Below are positions 11,693 through 23,087 of a stretch of DNA of 64,000 nucleotides, in pieces. The stretch is from Lasiosphaeria ovina. Lineage: Eukaryota > Ascomycota > Sordariomycetes > Sordariales > Lasiosphaeriaceae. The DNA lies in contig JAULSN010000002.1 of assembly GCA_033439765.1 (NCBI GenBank), positions 1,798,001 through 1,862,000 on the forward strand, read 5' to 3'. Below the pieces are notes generated by a model, which was not told the DNA's origin, ran no database searches, and worked only from the letters and a program-made list of their open reading frames with translations. The stretch's first letter is position 1. Each line of letters opens with the position of its first letter. Made by a program: the position numbers and the translations under genes.

Positions 11693-14600
11693 ATGAGCGC
11701 CAACGTACCGAAACAAAAGGTGGGTTTTTTACTTGCTCTGTTCTTCCCAGCCATTGACGGTCGAGCTCATTCACAATCACGTCGTCTCGCTATTCGAGCA
11801 ACATGAGTGGTTGGTCCAATGCGTGCAAAAGAGCCATGATATCAACGGTTACAATTCCACAGCCCTCCCTCTCCCGCAAGTCAATTAGAAGTACGATGCG
11901 TGTGGAAAATACTACTCTGCACCTGCCCATCATTTACCCCCTTTAGAAGTTGTCTACTTTCTCTAACATGTCAAAAGTACCTGCCACTGCGCGAGATCAC
12001 TCTGAGTTCGCGGCCACTGGTCAAGCGCAGCATCGCCTTCTCATGCGACGGCGAGCTGGCCGTTGCAGCGGATGACTCGGTTCACGTCTTTGTCCCGGAA
12101 TTTCCAGACCTCACCAAGCGCAGGGAGGGGATAATGAAACTGAAGGATGGCCGGCCAAATGGCAGTGGAACCGATGGCGCCGAAGTGCATGATACCGATG
12201 GGAACTCTCCAGAAGAAGACGAGGACCTCAACTTTAACGACAACCGCAATAACAAACGCCACCAGTATTCCGAGGGGAGCAAGCATATGCCGATATCATT
12301 TCCGCCATTAGACCCGCGTGTCAACAGAGAGCTTTTCACCGCAGCCAGTATCCCTTTCCCATACGATCCGACTGGCAGCCAAGATGATAGCCTCGAAGAC
12401 GACGAAGACGAAGATGTCGACTACGATGCTGAAGATAAGTACTCGGAACAGAACGACTCCGACTCGGGGGACGGCGACGGGGCTACACCGGCCGACAAAC
12501 GCCCTTTTGGCGCCGGATACGGTCCGTTAACTGGCGTCGGCAGCACCATGAGCCACGTTGTACGCATGTCATGGTCTCCGTCCGGCCTCGGCATCAATCG
12601 CCGTCCCATTTTGGCTGTCATGACGGCCGCCGGATCGGTCGCCATGTACGGAGATAATAGCGCAGCAGCCAACATCCCCCCGCGCGCTAACGAGAACATG
12701 CTTAAGCGACGCGAACTTAGCTCTTGGGTTGTGCTCTGGGGCGTAGGCGAGAGGCTCATTGTGCCAGGGCAGCAAGCCAAGACCACCGAGAATATCCAGG
12801 GGTTTGCGTGGTCTTACGCATATGGGCCTGGCCAGGTCCTGCTAGCGACCATCAACGACCTGAAGGAAGTGGCCATCATCAGCGTCCAGACCGTCTTTGT
12901 GGCAGAGACGACCCTAGATGAGAACAATACCCCAAGAGTGGCAGAGAGCCGTGAAAACCTGGTGTGGCAGGTACAAGAAGTGGCACGCTTCGAGGCCAAG
13001 GGACCGCACCCTCCGGGGAACGTAAGTTAACGGATGGAGAAGCATCCAATTCCAACTTGCCGTGTGGCGTAACTTACACATTGCATAGATCATGGACCCA
13101 GACTGGGTCCCTTGCGGAACTTCGTTTGGGTTGAGCTGGAGTCCAATGGCGCAGCGGACTTGCGTACTCTCGTTTATCGACAGAAACTACGTTGGTTTCA
13201 GGAATGTTGTTTTCAGAACACCATGGATCAGAGGGGAACTCCCAAAGCTAGATATTTCCAGCCGCGATGTCTATGGCAAGTGCATCCATATGTCGACGGA
13301 CGCGTTTGTCGAGTTTGAGGATACTGTAAGTCTACTCCACCACATGTTTAACCCCTTCTCGGTTCCGCCCCGTACCATCTCGATTCTCGACTAACATGGC
13401 AAAGGTCTGGCCCAAGGGTACTTCCGTTCTTTGTCGTGGATTAATCGTCACTGGTTTTCACGTTAAACCCTTTGAAGTTTCACTTACTGGCGCTCCACAC
13501 TCTCAAAAGGCACCACATAGTCCAAAGGAGTGCGGGACAACTTATCTAGACGAGGCCGCCAACAAACCATCGCATAATCCCATTATAGGTATTTCAGAAT
13601 CAAGATCCTTGCTCTCGTAGCCCCATGGTATGGAATACTGCTAAATATCTTGTTCAGACCTTTTCATCCACCCTCCAGATCCAAACAAGCCAACCCCTGT
13701 ACCTCTCTACACCCTCGCCCGGTTGTCCGCGACTACTACTAACCAGGACTGGTACGAGACCAACGCGCCGAATGATGAAGACTCCGAGACTGGCGACCCC
13801 ATCATACCGCAATGGGCGCGGGATATATCGGACAAGCTTCAGGTTTCTATCCCCGCCGATATGCGCTTCAAGCGGAGATACGGCGGCGATAGCGAGTCGG
13901 ACGTGGGTTCTGCGAGCGACGACTCGGACGCCGACATGGAAGGCCTCGACGAATCTGATGTTGATGAATCTGATGAAGACGATGACGAAGATGACGACGC
14001 GGATACCACCGCTACCAGCACCGTACCGGAGATTCACCCCCATCGTTTTCGTCTTCATGGGCTCGCGGCGTCTCCCGGCGCTGGTGTCAGTGTGGTGCTT
14101 GTCAGCACTCACAGCACCCAGAATCCCGAGCGAGGTGGGTGGCACACAGTACGATCGGCGGTCATGTTTGGCTACAAGCCGCCACCTCAGCCTACCCTAG
14201 CCGACCGAGGCGGCGAAGAAGCTCCGTCACTAGTCTCGGCTGACCTAGCTCCCCGTCCGCAAACCCTCACCACCGAGGCACGGCTGTTCGAATGGCTCTA
14301 CGGCGGCGGACCCGAGGTGCCGGGCGTGACCGTGAGCAACCGCCAAGTAACTAGCACCGAGGACAGCTGCCGGTGGCAGGCCGGGGAAGCGGCACGGCAG
14401 GCGGAGCTGCTGCGTCTCCGCAACATGTTTCAGCCGGCGATCGAGCGGCAGACATGCGACCTGTGCGGGTCCAAGATGGCGCAGAGTTCTTCTGCGGGCG
14501 CAGCGGGCCGAGGCCCGAGGCCGCTCAGCGGATGCGAAAACGGCCACTTCTTCGACATCTGCGCGACCAGTGGGCTGGCCATCCAGATGCCGGGTACTAC

Positions 14601-14739
14601 CCGTAGCTGTGGCGCCTGCGGGCAGCGCACAATGCGCGCCGAGATCCTCGCGGAGAAGATCCCCAAGAGGTGGAAGGATATCATGACCGAGGTCGGTGAT
14701 GGCGTGTGTGGAGGCTGCGGGGGCAAGTTCTTGAACTGA
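11693..14739 (+). CDS. Transcription factor IIIC subunit (TFIIIC delta N-terminal domain plus zf-TFIIIC)
   Basis: Five exons, join(11693..11719,11978..13021,13089..13325,13405..13588,13658..14739), give 857 residues. Exons 2-5 are firm: each has good donors (three are GTAAGT or GTATTT) and in-phase joins, for example NPII to DLFIHPPDP across the last intron. Exon 1 (nine codons, MSANVPKQK) is less certain, because it needs a 258-nt intron with a CTAAC branch point just before 11977. The N-terminal half (LVKRSIAFSCDGELAVAADDSVHVF) is the beta-propeller-like domain of the TFIIIC 90-kDa family. An acidic linker follows, then a C-terminal zinc module starting at C764-D-L-C767, with further CENGHFFDIC, CGACG and CGGCG knuckles. 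The complex recognises tRNA and 5S gene promoters and recruits TFIIIB for RNA polymerase III. Confidence 0.88.
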
Positions 14740-15736
14740 GCGGCGGGAGCTCAGCCCTCCTCGACTAGAAGGCCGTCCATGGTGGAGGAAAGGAAGCAAA
14801 GGGATGTATCCTCCACGGCTTCGAAAGCGTTTGTTTATATATGCATTTGAGATTCAGCAATAGCGTGCATCAGGGATGGCAGGACGGTCTACCGGGTAGT
14901 CTTTAGGTCCCACCGCAAGAAGATGGCGGGAAATTTCAGGCTTACCTACACAATCCATTGTAGCATCACAATGAAGCTATATTCACCAGACTTGGTACGC
15001 GTCCCTGAACGTTGTCTGGTGTTGAGATGCGCCCTCACCAGCTGCCAGCCGCCGATATGGATGGTGTAAGGATTCGACGACTCGGGGGTAGCCGTGTGTC
15101 TGCATCCAATTTCTTCAGGCCAGCTCACGAACATATAGACCGACGTACCAGTAGACAGCAAAGTTTGCAGCACATAAGAGAGCCTTGAAAGGACTGTGCA
15201 CATACGTCTCCAGCTGAGAGACTGTACAACACAATACATACATCAAGAACAAGACGGCGATGATGAACACGATGGCCTGGCTCTAAATTTCTCGCTGAAG
15301 CAACAAAATATTGCACGATTTGTATGACACAGAGAAATACCCTCCCAAGAAAACACATGCCCGCGTTCGTTCCATTGATGCGCGAGGAAAGGGGGAAAAC
15401 AAAACACCCAGACTCCGTCCCATATTTCTCTGTCTCTCTCTCAAAATTCCCCTGGCGCAAAAAAGGGGAAGGATTGATAAAGTGAAATAAATAAATACCT
15501 ATATATATATCCTGCCGTCTGGCTCCTTTTGATTTGCAAAAACATGAAGGAATAAAAGGGAAAAAAGAAAAAGGAAAGTCTCTAATGCTGGCACCGTAAA
15601 GAGGGAGATAAAACTAACTACCCCTGACGACTTCCGTCGTTACATATGGACATTGCACCCTCCCGGGGTTACATACATACATACATACGCATTACACGTC
15701 TCGCTCGCCCGCTCACCCCGCCCGCCCGGCCCGGAT
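14740..15736. other. Convergent intergenic region
   Basis: It lies between the 3' ends of the TFIIIC gene and the carrier gene. Seen here: an AAATA repeat and TATA run near 15482-15510, an A/G-rich stretch near 15550-15585, and ACAT tetranucleotide repeats at about 15671-15690. No gene is supported. Confidence 0.55.
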
Positions 15737-16869
15737 CTAGTTGAAGACCTTGTTCATGGCCTGGTGAGCGAGCTCGACGCCGAGGAAGGTGGCGGCGTTG
15801 GCCGGGACGGCGCGGGCGAGGGCGGGGCCGAAGCCGGGGAAGAAGGCGCGGTAGCCGCCCTTGCCGTAGAGGCCGCGGACAATGCCGCCAATCGTCACAT
15901 TGCCCTCGGCGGTCTGCAGGCGGCTCTTGACCGTGTCGATGGGGAAAACGGGGATCCACATGGCGACGCCGGCGGCGGCGCCAGCGCACGTGATGGCGAC
16001 GAGGCTGAGCTTGCCGCTAGGCTCGCCCGTGACGGGGTCCTTGGGCGTCAGCTTGCGCTTGATGTACTCGTAGGCGGCGAAGTAGGCGGCCGACCCGGGC
16101 CCGTCGCGCCCCAGCGTGGCCACAGACCCGCGGAACACGGACCGCACCCCCCCTTCGCGGTACAGCTGCCGCACCACGTCGGTGCCGCCGCTGTACTTTG
16201 GCTTCTCGCCGGGCGCGAGCGCCTTCTGGCCCTGCACCTGCAGGATCACCTTGACGCGCTCGAACGGCGCCGTGATGGCCGTCATGGGGATGGCCGAGAA
16301 GAAGCCGGCCGCCGAGATCTGCGCAATCGAGAGGTTGCCGTCGGCCGCGACCGTGCTGGTGCTGCGCACGATGGACTTGCCGAGGTCGTAGCCCCAGAAA
16401 GACACGGCGACTGCAGCGGGTTAGCGTTCAGTATTTGTTGGGGCATGGGCAGACCAGGAGAAGAAGCCAGCGCAAAGAACTTACACATGGGTGTGACGCC
16501 GAGAAGCGGCGCGCTGACTCCGGCGTAGAGGCCCCTCCGCAGGCCGTCGCGGGCGACGCTCTTGCGGACGACATCGACGGCGCTCGAGTAGACGCCCTTC
16601 TCGGCCGTCTGCATGCGCACCTTGACGAGATCGAAGGGGTGGCCGACGACGACGGCGCAGACGCCGCCGAAGCCGCCGGCGGCGAGCGACCGTAGCTGCG
16701 CCATGCCCGACGACGCGGCGACCTTGGCCTCGGCCTTGAGCTCCTCCTTGAGCTCGGCCTTGGTCTCGGGTATGTGGGGGATCTTATCGGCTACGACGGG
16801 CGGCAGCGTGGACTGGAGCTTGCGATTGACAGCGGCGCCCGTCGTTTCGGAGGGCGGTGAGGTCGACAT
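15737..16869 (-). CDS. Mitochondrial carnitine/acylcarnitine carrier (CACT/AcuH type)
   Basis: Two exons, complement(join(15737..16410,16485..16869)), give 352 residues. The intron (GTAAGT...CTGCAG, with GCTAAC as branch point) makes a TTC codon and restores the family sequence TPMFAVSFWGYD. The three carrier repeats carry the expected signatures PFDLVKVRMQT, PFERVKVILQV and PIDTVKSRLQT, with six transmembrane helices in the mitochondrial inner membrane. The sequence best fits the carnitine/acylcarnitine exchanger, needed to bring acyl groups into mitochondria for growth on fatty acids or acetate. Residues 1-65 are a hydrophilic N-terminal extension. Substrate assignment is by family resemblance; another acyl or amino-acid carrier is possible but less likely. 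Confidence 0.9.
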
Positions 16870-18718
16870 TGTGTCCGTGTGTGTGTGTGTGTGTTTAGCG
16901 AGAGCTAGTTGGGTGTGTTGCGCGGGCGGGCGGGCGGGCAGCAAAGAGAGATTTTGCTGCTGTTGAAAAAGGAGGCTCCCGTTTGCAGCGAGATGTCGCC
17001 AATAAGTCGAAACAACCAGGTCGGAGCTCCGGTAAATCGCAAGCGATCGCCGTCTTTTGCTGAGATTCGGCCGCTCTCTCGCGCGCTGTCCCACTTCCCT
17101 CGACCGAATCACCTTGGTCTACACCCCTGTTCCTTTCGGGCCTGTCTGTTCTTCGTCTTTTGAGCAACGCTTCTTTGTATCGACAAACCGGGCAAAATTG
17201 AAATGTTGCTTGTCCGAAACGCTCGAGTTGAGAGGCCTAGGACGTTTTGTTGATTTTGGGTTTGTGATAGTCCAGGCCGTCGGTTTCAGAGAGCTTGGGG
17301 GGCTTTAGCTCTTTTTTGTCGGCTTAGCCAGCCACGGACGTCACAGTCTAGAGCCTCGGCAACAGGGCGCCCCGCTGTCGGCTTAGCGCGGGATCGTGAG
17401 GTGGGTGGGAGACCCTTGGGCACAGCTCACACAACCCGGGACTAGGCCGACAACGTGTGGATCGGGGTTTGTAGTGTGCAGAAAGACAAAGGCAAAAACA
17501 CCAAAAGCACTACGATCTCGATTGCTCTGTGTAGTTCTCAACCAAGACTTGGCTTGTAAAGTGTCTTTTCTTTTGTGGTTGGCGTGGACTACAAAGAAAA
17601 ATGCAAAGGCCGCGGGGTCGTCCCAGACATCAATTCATTCCAGTCCTCGGTCGTTCGGCGCTGGGCCGGATCTGTCGCGCCATTGGGGAATTGACCCCTG
17701 AGCCGCTGGCAACTCAAATTTAGACTGCTGCGAGATGAACCTGCGGGCAGGTGGATATCCGCTTGCGCTTTGGGCGTGGGGTTGGGCGCCGGGAAACTGG
17801 GGCTGGCCGTGGTTCATCCATCCATCCATCCATCCCTCGGCATCATGGAGGGGCAGAGGAGGGACAGAGGGAATGCGACGACCAGAGAGAGGTCATTCAT
17901 TCAATGGGATGGAAGTCATCATCCCATCGCATCCATTCCCGCCTGGTGACCTGACGCACGCTCGCCGTTGCAAGCCGCGTCGGACAGATGGATCCTGCGG
18001 CAGGCCATGGTCTGGGCCAATTGCAATTGCCAACGAGCGAGCAGCGGCTGAGTTCCATCGGTATCGGCCGCATCTCGTGTCTTGCAGTACATGGTGGGAT
18101 GGAATGGATGCTTGGTGGCGGCCTTGGCTGCCAAGACCCTGGGAATTTGCATGTGAATGAGGTGAGGCATTAGGGCCAAGGGAAGGGCGGCATTTACCTT
18201 TACCATCCAACCTAACGTCGTCTGCGGCACGTGTACATCACTGCATGGCGCCCCCTTGGCTTTCACTTTAAGTTGTGCTGTTGATGAGAGCTAGTTGTCT
18301 TCCATCAAGGTACGTAATGGCGGGCATGGATAATTGAACAATCAATCTACGCGGCAGGCATGGTATAAGGGTATCTATCTCTGCTTCTATTTGCAATATA
18401 CCTAGGTAGTCATTCACTCCTATACTCGGAGTAAAAAAAAAGTTCAATGTATGTACAAATGAAGACGATGAAAGAAGAAACAACGCCTACAACTCCTGTC
18501 ACAAATACAATGTGTGCCGGCCAAAAAGAAGCTTCTCCAACCCGTGTCGTGATACTTGTCATTACGGCTTTCGTCCCGAGAGCATGCTATTCCACGCGCC
18601 TCCAAAAAAAAACATCACAGACCGCATAGATGGTCGTATGCCAATCAGACAGCCAACGTCTGGATGAAGCGTGCAGCCAAAAGAAGCCTGGTCCTTAGAC
18701 CAAGCCCTCAACCTCCCC
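16870..18718. other. Intergenic region between two minus-strand genes
   Basis: It holds the carrier promoter and the zinc-transporter 3' flank. Simple repeats include (GT)9 at 16877-16894 in the carrier's probable 5' leader, a GGGC repeat near 16925-16939 and an ATCC repeat at about 17817-17838. Several 60-140-codon ORFs overlap each other on both strands and none is convincing. Confidence 0.5.
16877..16894. repeat. (GT)9 microsatellite
   Basis: Nine GT units lie 8 bp upstream of the carrier start codon on the genomic plus strand; the transcript would read (AC)9 just before the ATG. Confidence 0.85.
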
Positions 18719-20482
18719 CTAGAAGATACCCATGCTTTTCGTTGGCCTGTGCGAAACGGAAAGAGGGCTGCGTCCGACACCACACCAGCAGCTCGTGTCG
18801 CCCTCCCGCTCAACCTGCAACGTGATATCGATATCGTGTTCAAACAGGTACTTGTGTACCCGGTTGCGCACGTCTTCCATATCCGTACCCCGGACAGCAA
18901 CGACGTGCATCACCCCAAGAAGCTTGTTCGCCTCCCCAGAGTTGCGGTCGTCCATCCAAAACTTGGGCACCGAGTAGCCGGCCACCCCCCGGATCCCAGA
19001 TATCCCCGACAGCGTTTCGCGCAAGTTGTATTCGATCTCGGGTGGGATCGTCAGCAGCAGTCGCCGAGCACAAGACTTGACAAGCGGCAACGCTGAAAGA
19101 AGAATCAAGACAGCGATCAGAAACGACGCGAGCGGATCCCAACCAGCCCACTTCCAGAAGTGCGTCAGGATCGTCGACACAATCACAGCGGCGCTCCCCA
19201 ATGTGTCGGCTAAGACATGGAGATAGATGCCGTGCATGTTTTCGTTGTCATGCGAATGCGCTCCGTGGCCATGTCCGTGCGCATGCTTCTCGTCATGGCG
19301 GTCGTGGTCATGGTCGTGGGCGTTAATGTGGGAATGGTCCAACAAGTGGCCATGGGCGTGGCCGTGGCTGTGGTCATGACCATGATGATGGTGGCCAAAC
19401 GCCGCCATCCCGACCAAGTTCACCAACAATCCGAGCGTGCTGACCACAAACAGCTCACCGAGCCTCTTAGTCTCCCGGCCCTCAATTATTCTCTCGACTG
19501 CCTCGAACATGATTTCGACACTGATGAGGATCAAGAACACGCCGTTGCCGAAGCCGCTCAGCGTTTCGATCTTGCCAAACCCGTACGGAAACCTCTCGCT
19601 CGGAGGCCACTTGCTAGCAACAGCCGCAAAGAGCCCAACCGCCAAGGCCACACAGTCGAAGAACATGTGTATACTGTCGCTTAGCAGACCTAAAGAGTCG
19701 GTCAGATATCCGTAACAGGCCTGCACCATCATAAAACAAAGATTGAGCCTATTCAAACATGTCAGTCGGTTGTTCCATTCCCATATAACACATTCAAAGC
19801 AATCAAGCTGCATAACGCACATCATGAAGTAGAATATCCGACGGGAATCCTTCTCGGTCATAATCGCATGGAATAACGGCCATTTCGAGGTATAGGGAAA
19901 CAGCAGAGCTGTCACCTTCGACCGCTCGGATGAGTGGCCATGGTGGTCGTGCGAATGGCCATGCGCATGATCGTGTGCATGATCGTGCGGATGGTCGTGC
20001 GAATGGTCATGCGAGTGGTCGTGCGAATGGTCGTGCGAATGGCCGTGCGAATGGTCGTGTGAATGATCATGAGAATGGTCATGCGAATCTATGACCGCTA
20101 GCGGCTCGTATCTGTGGGCAAGGTCGAAGGTTGTATCTGTCGGCGTAACTAGAGGTTTCCCCCCGGGCGTCGATTCTGTCCTCCAGTGGTTGCTGGGCGC
20201 TAGTTGGGGAGGAAGGCTCGGGTGCGACTGCATAGACAGAGTGGGATTTGCCCGGAGGTGAGTTTGGTTGTGTTCGTGGGTTTGGCTCCGGGCATGGCCG
20301 TTGGGTCGAGAGGCCCGGCGGCTTCGCGAGGAACCGAGAGAGGCCAGTGACGGGGAGTGTGAATTCGCGTGTGGTTCGGATGGTGGGTTCGAGGCCGAAT
20401 GGGAATGCGTGAAGCCATGGTCGGAGGAATGGAGGTGATACTGAGGAATGGAGGAAGCGGGCAAGGCATACGAGGAAGCCAT
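18719..20482 (-). CDS. msc2: Msc2-type zinc transporter of the cation diffusion facilitator family
   Basis: Two exons, complement(join(18719..19748,19821..20482)), give 563 residues. The 72-nt intron is a multiple of three and reads through, but its removal (donor GTGCGT, acceptor TTGAATAG) gives the family sequence FYFMMLNLCFMMVQ. CDF features follow: the first zinc-site helix with HMFFD after LLSDSI, a histidine-rich loop between later helices (GHHHHGHDHSHGHAHGH and onwards), and the second zinc-site helix IYLHVLADTLG. Residues 134-184 are an extra His array of HDHS-type units. Msc2 proteins move Zn2+ into the ER or early secretory pathway in fungi, usually with a Zrg17 partner, which is not in this window. 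The first ATG (20482) is used; the frame is open a little further only from a TTG. Confidence 0.88.
   Translation of the reverse strand: MASSYALPASSIPQYHLHSSDHGFTHSHSASNPPSEPHANSHSPSLASLGSSRSRRASRPNGHARSQTHEHNQTHLRANPTLSMQSHPSLPPQLAPSNHWRTESTPGGKPLVTPTDTTFDLAHRYEPLAVIDSHDHSHDHSHDHSHGHSHDHSHDHSHDHSHDHPHDHAHDHAHGHSHDHHGHSSERSKVTALLFPYTSKWPLFHAIMTEKDSRRIFYFMMCVMQLDCFECVIWEWNNRLTCLNRLNLCFMMVQACYGYLTDSLGLLSDSIHMFFDCVALAVGLFAAVASKWPPSERFPYGFGKIETLSGFGNGVFLILISVEIMFEAVERIIEGRETKRLGELFVVSTLGLLVNLVGMAAFGHHHHGHDHSHGHAHGHLLDHSHINAHDHDHDRHDEKHAHGHGHGAHSHDNENMHGIYLHVLADTLGSAAVIVSTILTHFWKWAGWDPLASFLIAVLILLSALPLVKSCARRLLLTIPPEIEYNLRETLSGISGIRGVAGYSVPKFWMDDRNSGEANKLLGVMHVVAVRGTDMEDVRNRVHKYLFEHDIDITLQVEREGDTSCWCGVGRSPLSVSHRPTKSMGIF
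19931..20083 (-). repeat. Coding repeat encoding an HDHS histidine array
   Basis: About a dozen imperfect 12-bp units encode alternating His and Asp/Ser/Gly residues in the N-terminal part of the zinc transporter (residues 134-184). Confidence 0.8.
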
Positions 20483-21658
20483 TGCGCCGGGCGTTCTCAA
20501 TCGATGCCCTTCTTATATAGAGTCAAGTCGCACTGCAGGAGCCTCGATGCTCCAGTATCATAAATCTTTGATCATGAGGAGCAGGTCGACAGAGCCGGCG
20601 GGGTTCGAGCTCGACGGAGCTGCAATCGTAATCGCAGAGGGAACACGGGCCGGACGAAAGCAGCGCGACTGGATTAACAGCACTGTTAGTACACGCTCGG
20701 GGGTTTAACTGCGCAATCGGTAAAGATAACTCAAAGTCCTTACCGGCAGAGAATGGGCGCTGCAGTTGCTGTTGACCGTCGTCGACGATGTCGTCGGCAA
20801 CCTGCGGGGACAGAATCTTGGTTTTGTTTATGCTTGCCCGACAGGAGACGGTGGATGACAACCTATGCAGCGCCAAAGCTAAAGAAAGGATGCGGCAGCT
20901 GTGCCTCGAGAGAGCAGGCCCACTGCCGTTTCAATTGTCGGGTTGGGGCAGCAAGATGGGAAAAGTGACGATTTCCCGCCGCACCGCAAATGGTTTGTTT
21001 GTTCAGAACCTTGGACGTTTCTGACCCTCTTTCCTCGCTTGGCCTTGGCCCTCGCTCGCTCACCGCGCGCCGCCGCGGCCGCCTTCCTTTTTCGTCCGCC
21101 CCTGAGAGTGAGCTTGGCTGGTGTGGGGAGATGCTGTCAAGCCCCACAAAACCTCGCGCCCTGATTGGCCTTGATGTCATCATCCAGTGTGTCGCCCCCT
21201 GATGTCAATCGCCCGCATGCGCTAACAACCCAGAGGCTTGGTAAGATAAGATGATAATCAACGTTATTCCTGCGCGCGGCAAGAACACATCCTCGCTAAC
21301 ACGCTCAATCTCAGCGGGGTCTGCGGAGAGCTGTCAAGGTGCGCTCCTCCACAACTTTTTGCGGTCGGTTGCTGAGTGTTTGTCAAAACTGCATCACAAG
21401 GCTGAGCGACGGCCGCCTTGGCCTTGCCATCAGGTAGCTACAGGATCGGAGCTTATGCTGCTTTGGGGACCGTCCCTTACAACCTACCCAGAGCGGCCTC
21501 GCGCGCTACCTTGGACGTGCCAGGTTCCTAGGGGGTTATTCGCTCATTCACCTTAATTAGGTGACACCTGTCCCCCAACTTAGCCGCATTATGTGGTTCT
21601 GTAGTGCTCAGCGAGCCCTTTACCACAAACAGCTCGTGCTTTGAGCACATTCGTCATC
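20483..21658. promoter_or_regulatory. Divergent promoter region between the zinc-transporter gene and ALG1
   Basis: The genes point away from each other. A TATATAA sequence at about 20511-20517 (minus strand) lies only 30 bp from the transporter start and may be fortuitous. A 17-codon upstream ORF precedes ALG1. Minus-strand ORFs at 20523-20876 and 20863-21183 look like noise. Confidence 0.45.
21591..21644 (+). promoter_or_regulatory. Upstream ORF (17 codons) before ALG1
   Basis: ATG TGG TTC through CTT TGA is a complete small ORF ending 14 bp before the ALG1 ATG. Its presence in the transcript is not shown by the sequence. Confidence 0.4.
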
Positions 21659-23087
21659 ATGTATACACTACCTGCGTACATTTTTCTTGCCGTGGCGTTT
21701 CTGCTGCCGGTATGGGTTTTTTATACCAGATATGGTCCCTCGGAATACAAGGGAGCCCCTGCCGGAGAATCACAAACCGGCGTCTCTGTTCACATTCTCG
21801 TCCTCGGTGATATTGGGAGGAGCCCGCGCATGACATACCATGCCCTGAGCATAGCCAAGCACGGAGGCAAAGTCCATCTGATCGGCTATCTCGGTAGGAC
21901 ATGTGGCAACCCCTAAACATGGGCTGGAGCTGACTAGTATCAACCCGGCCTTAGAAAGTACGCCACATCCGGATCTACTAAACAACCCCAACATCACAAT
22001 TACCGCGCTGCCTCCCCCTCCCCGCCGGCCGCAGTCTGTGCCCTTTATCTTGTTCGCGCCATGGAAGGTTATTCACCAGTTCTACTCCCTGAGCAAGCTG
22101 CTCTCCTACGGCCTGCCGCCGGCGCAGTGGATTCTCGTCCAGAACCCGCCGGCCATCCCCACCCTGGCAGTCGCCGTTTTCATCTGCTATCTCCGCGAGA
22201 GCACGTTGATGATCGACTGGCACAACTATGGATGGACCATTCTTGCCGGGACCAAGGGGTCGAGACATCCCCTGGTCTATGTCTCCAGGCTGTATGAGAG
22301 CCTCTTTGGTCGCCTGGGGTTCGTCCACGTGACGGTATCTGCCGCCATGGCGCGCCAGCTCCGGAAGCCCCCATATAGCATCGAGTCTGCCATGATAGCC
22401 CTGCACGACCGCCCGGCGGCCATCTTCCAGCCCGTCACCTCCCAGAAAGAGCGCAAAGAGATCCTCACTCGGGTCATCCCTGAAAAGGATCTCGTCCCCC
22501 GCCTCCTGGACGGCAGCATGCGCCTTGTGGTCAGCAGCACGAGCTGGACCCCTGACGAGGACTTCTCGATCTTGCTCGAAGCGCTGACGCGGTACGCTGC
22601 AGGCCCGGGCGAGAAGTCGCCGGTGCTTGCCGTCATCACCGGGAAGGGGCCCCAGAAAGAGATGTACGAGAAGAAGATCATGGAACTGACCAAGGCCGGC
22701 CGCCTACCCAACGTGAGGGTCACGACGGTCTTCCTCCCGTTTCCCGACTACGCCAAGCTCCTCGCCTGCGCCGACCTGGGAATCTGCCTGCACACGAGCA
22801 GCTCCGGCGTCGACCTCCCCATGAAGGTGGTGGACATGTTTGGAGCAGGGCTGCCAGTGGCGGCGTATTCGGGGTACGAGAGCTTTAAGGAGCTCGTGAA
22901 AGAAGGCGAGAACGGGCGTGGGTTTGAGACGGCCGAGGAGCTGGCGGACATTCTCGGCCATCTCCTAAGTCCCGGCGGTCAAGCGGAGCTGGGCACGCTC
23001 AAGAAGGGGGCCGTCAAGGAGGGAAGCAGACGCTGGGACGAGGAATGGGATTCTAAAATTGGAATGATCATGGGATTGGTGACGTGA
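21659..23087 (+). CDS. alg1: Chitobiosyldiphosphodolichol beta-1,4-mannosyltransferase ALG1
   Basis: Two exons, join(21659..21893,21955..23087), give 455 residues. The 61-nt intron (GTAGGA...CTTAG, branch region CTGAC) joins GYL to [11 protein letters not shown], as expected for the family. Alg1 adds the first mannose from GDP-Man to GlcNAc2-PP-dolichol on the cytosolic face of the ER, the start of N-glycan core mannosylation. Visible features are an N-terminal membrane anchor (about 4-24), the [14 protein letters not shown] motif, [12 protein letters not shown], and the C-terminal GT-B nucleotide-sugar region [20 protein letters not shown] with GAGLPVAA. Length matches fungal Alg1 proteins. 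A small upstream ORF lies just before the start. Confidence 0.95.

Noticed and set aside
15653..16528. 291-codon plus-strand ORF
   Set aside because: Antisense to the mitochondrial carrier exons, which carry three carrier signatures; the plus frame is low-complexity.
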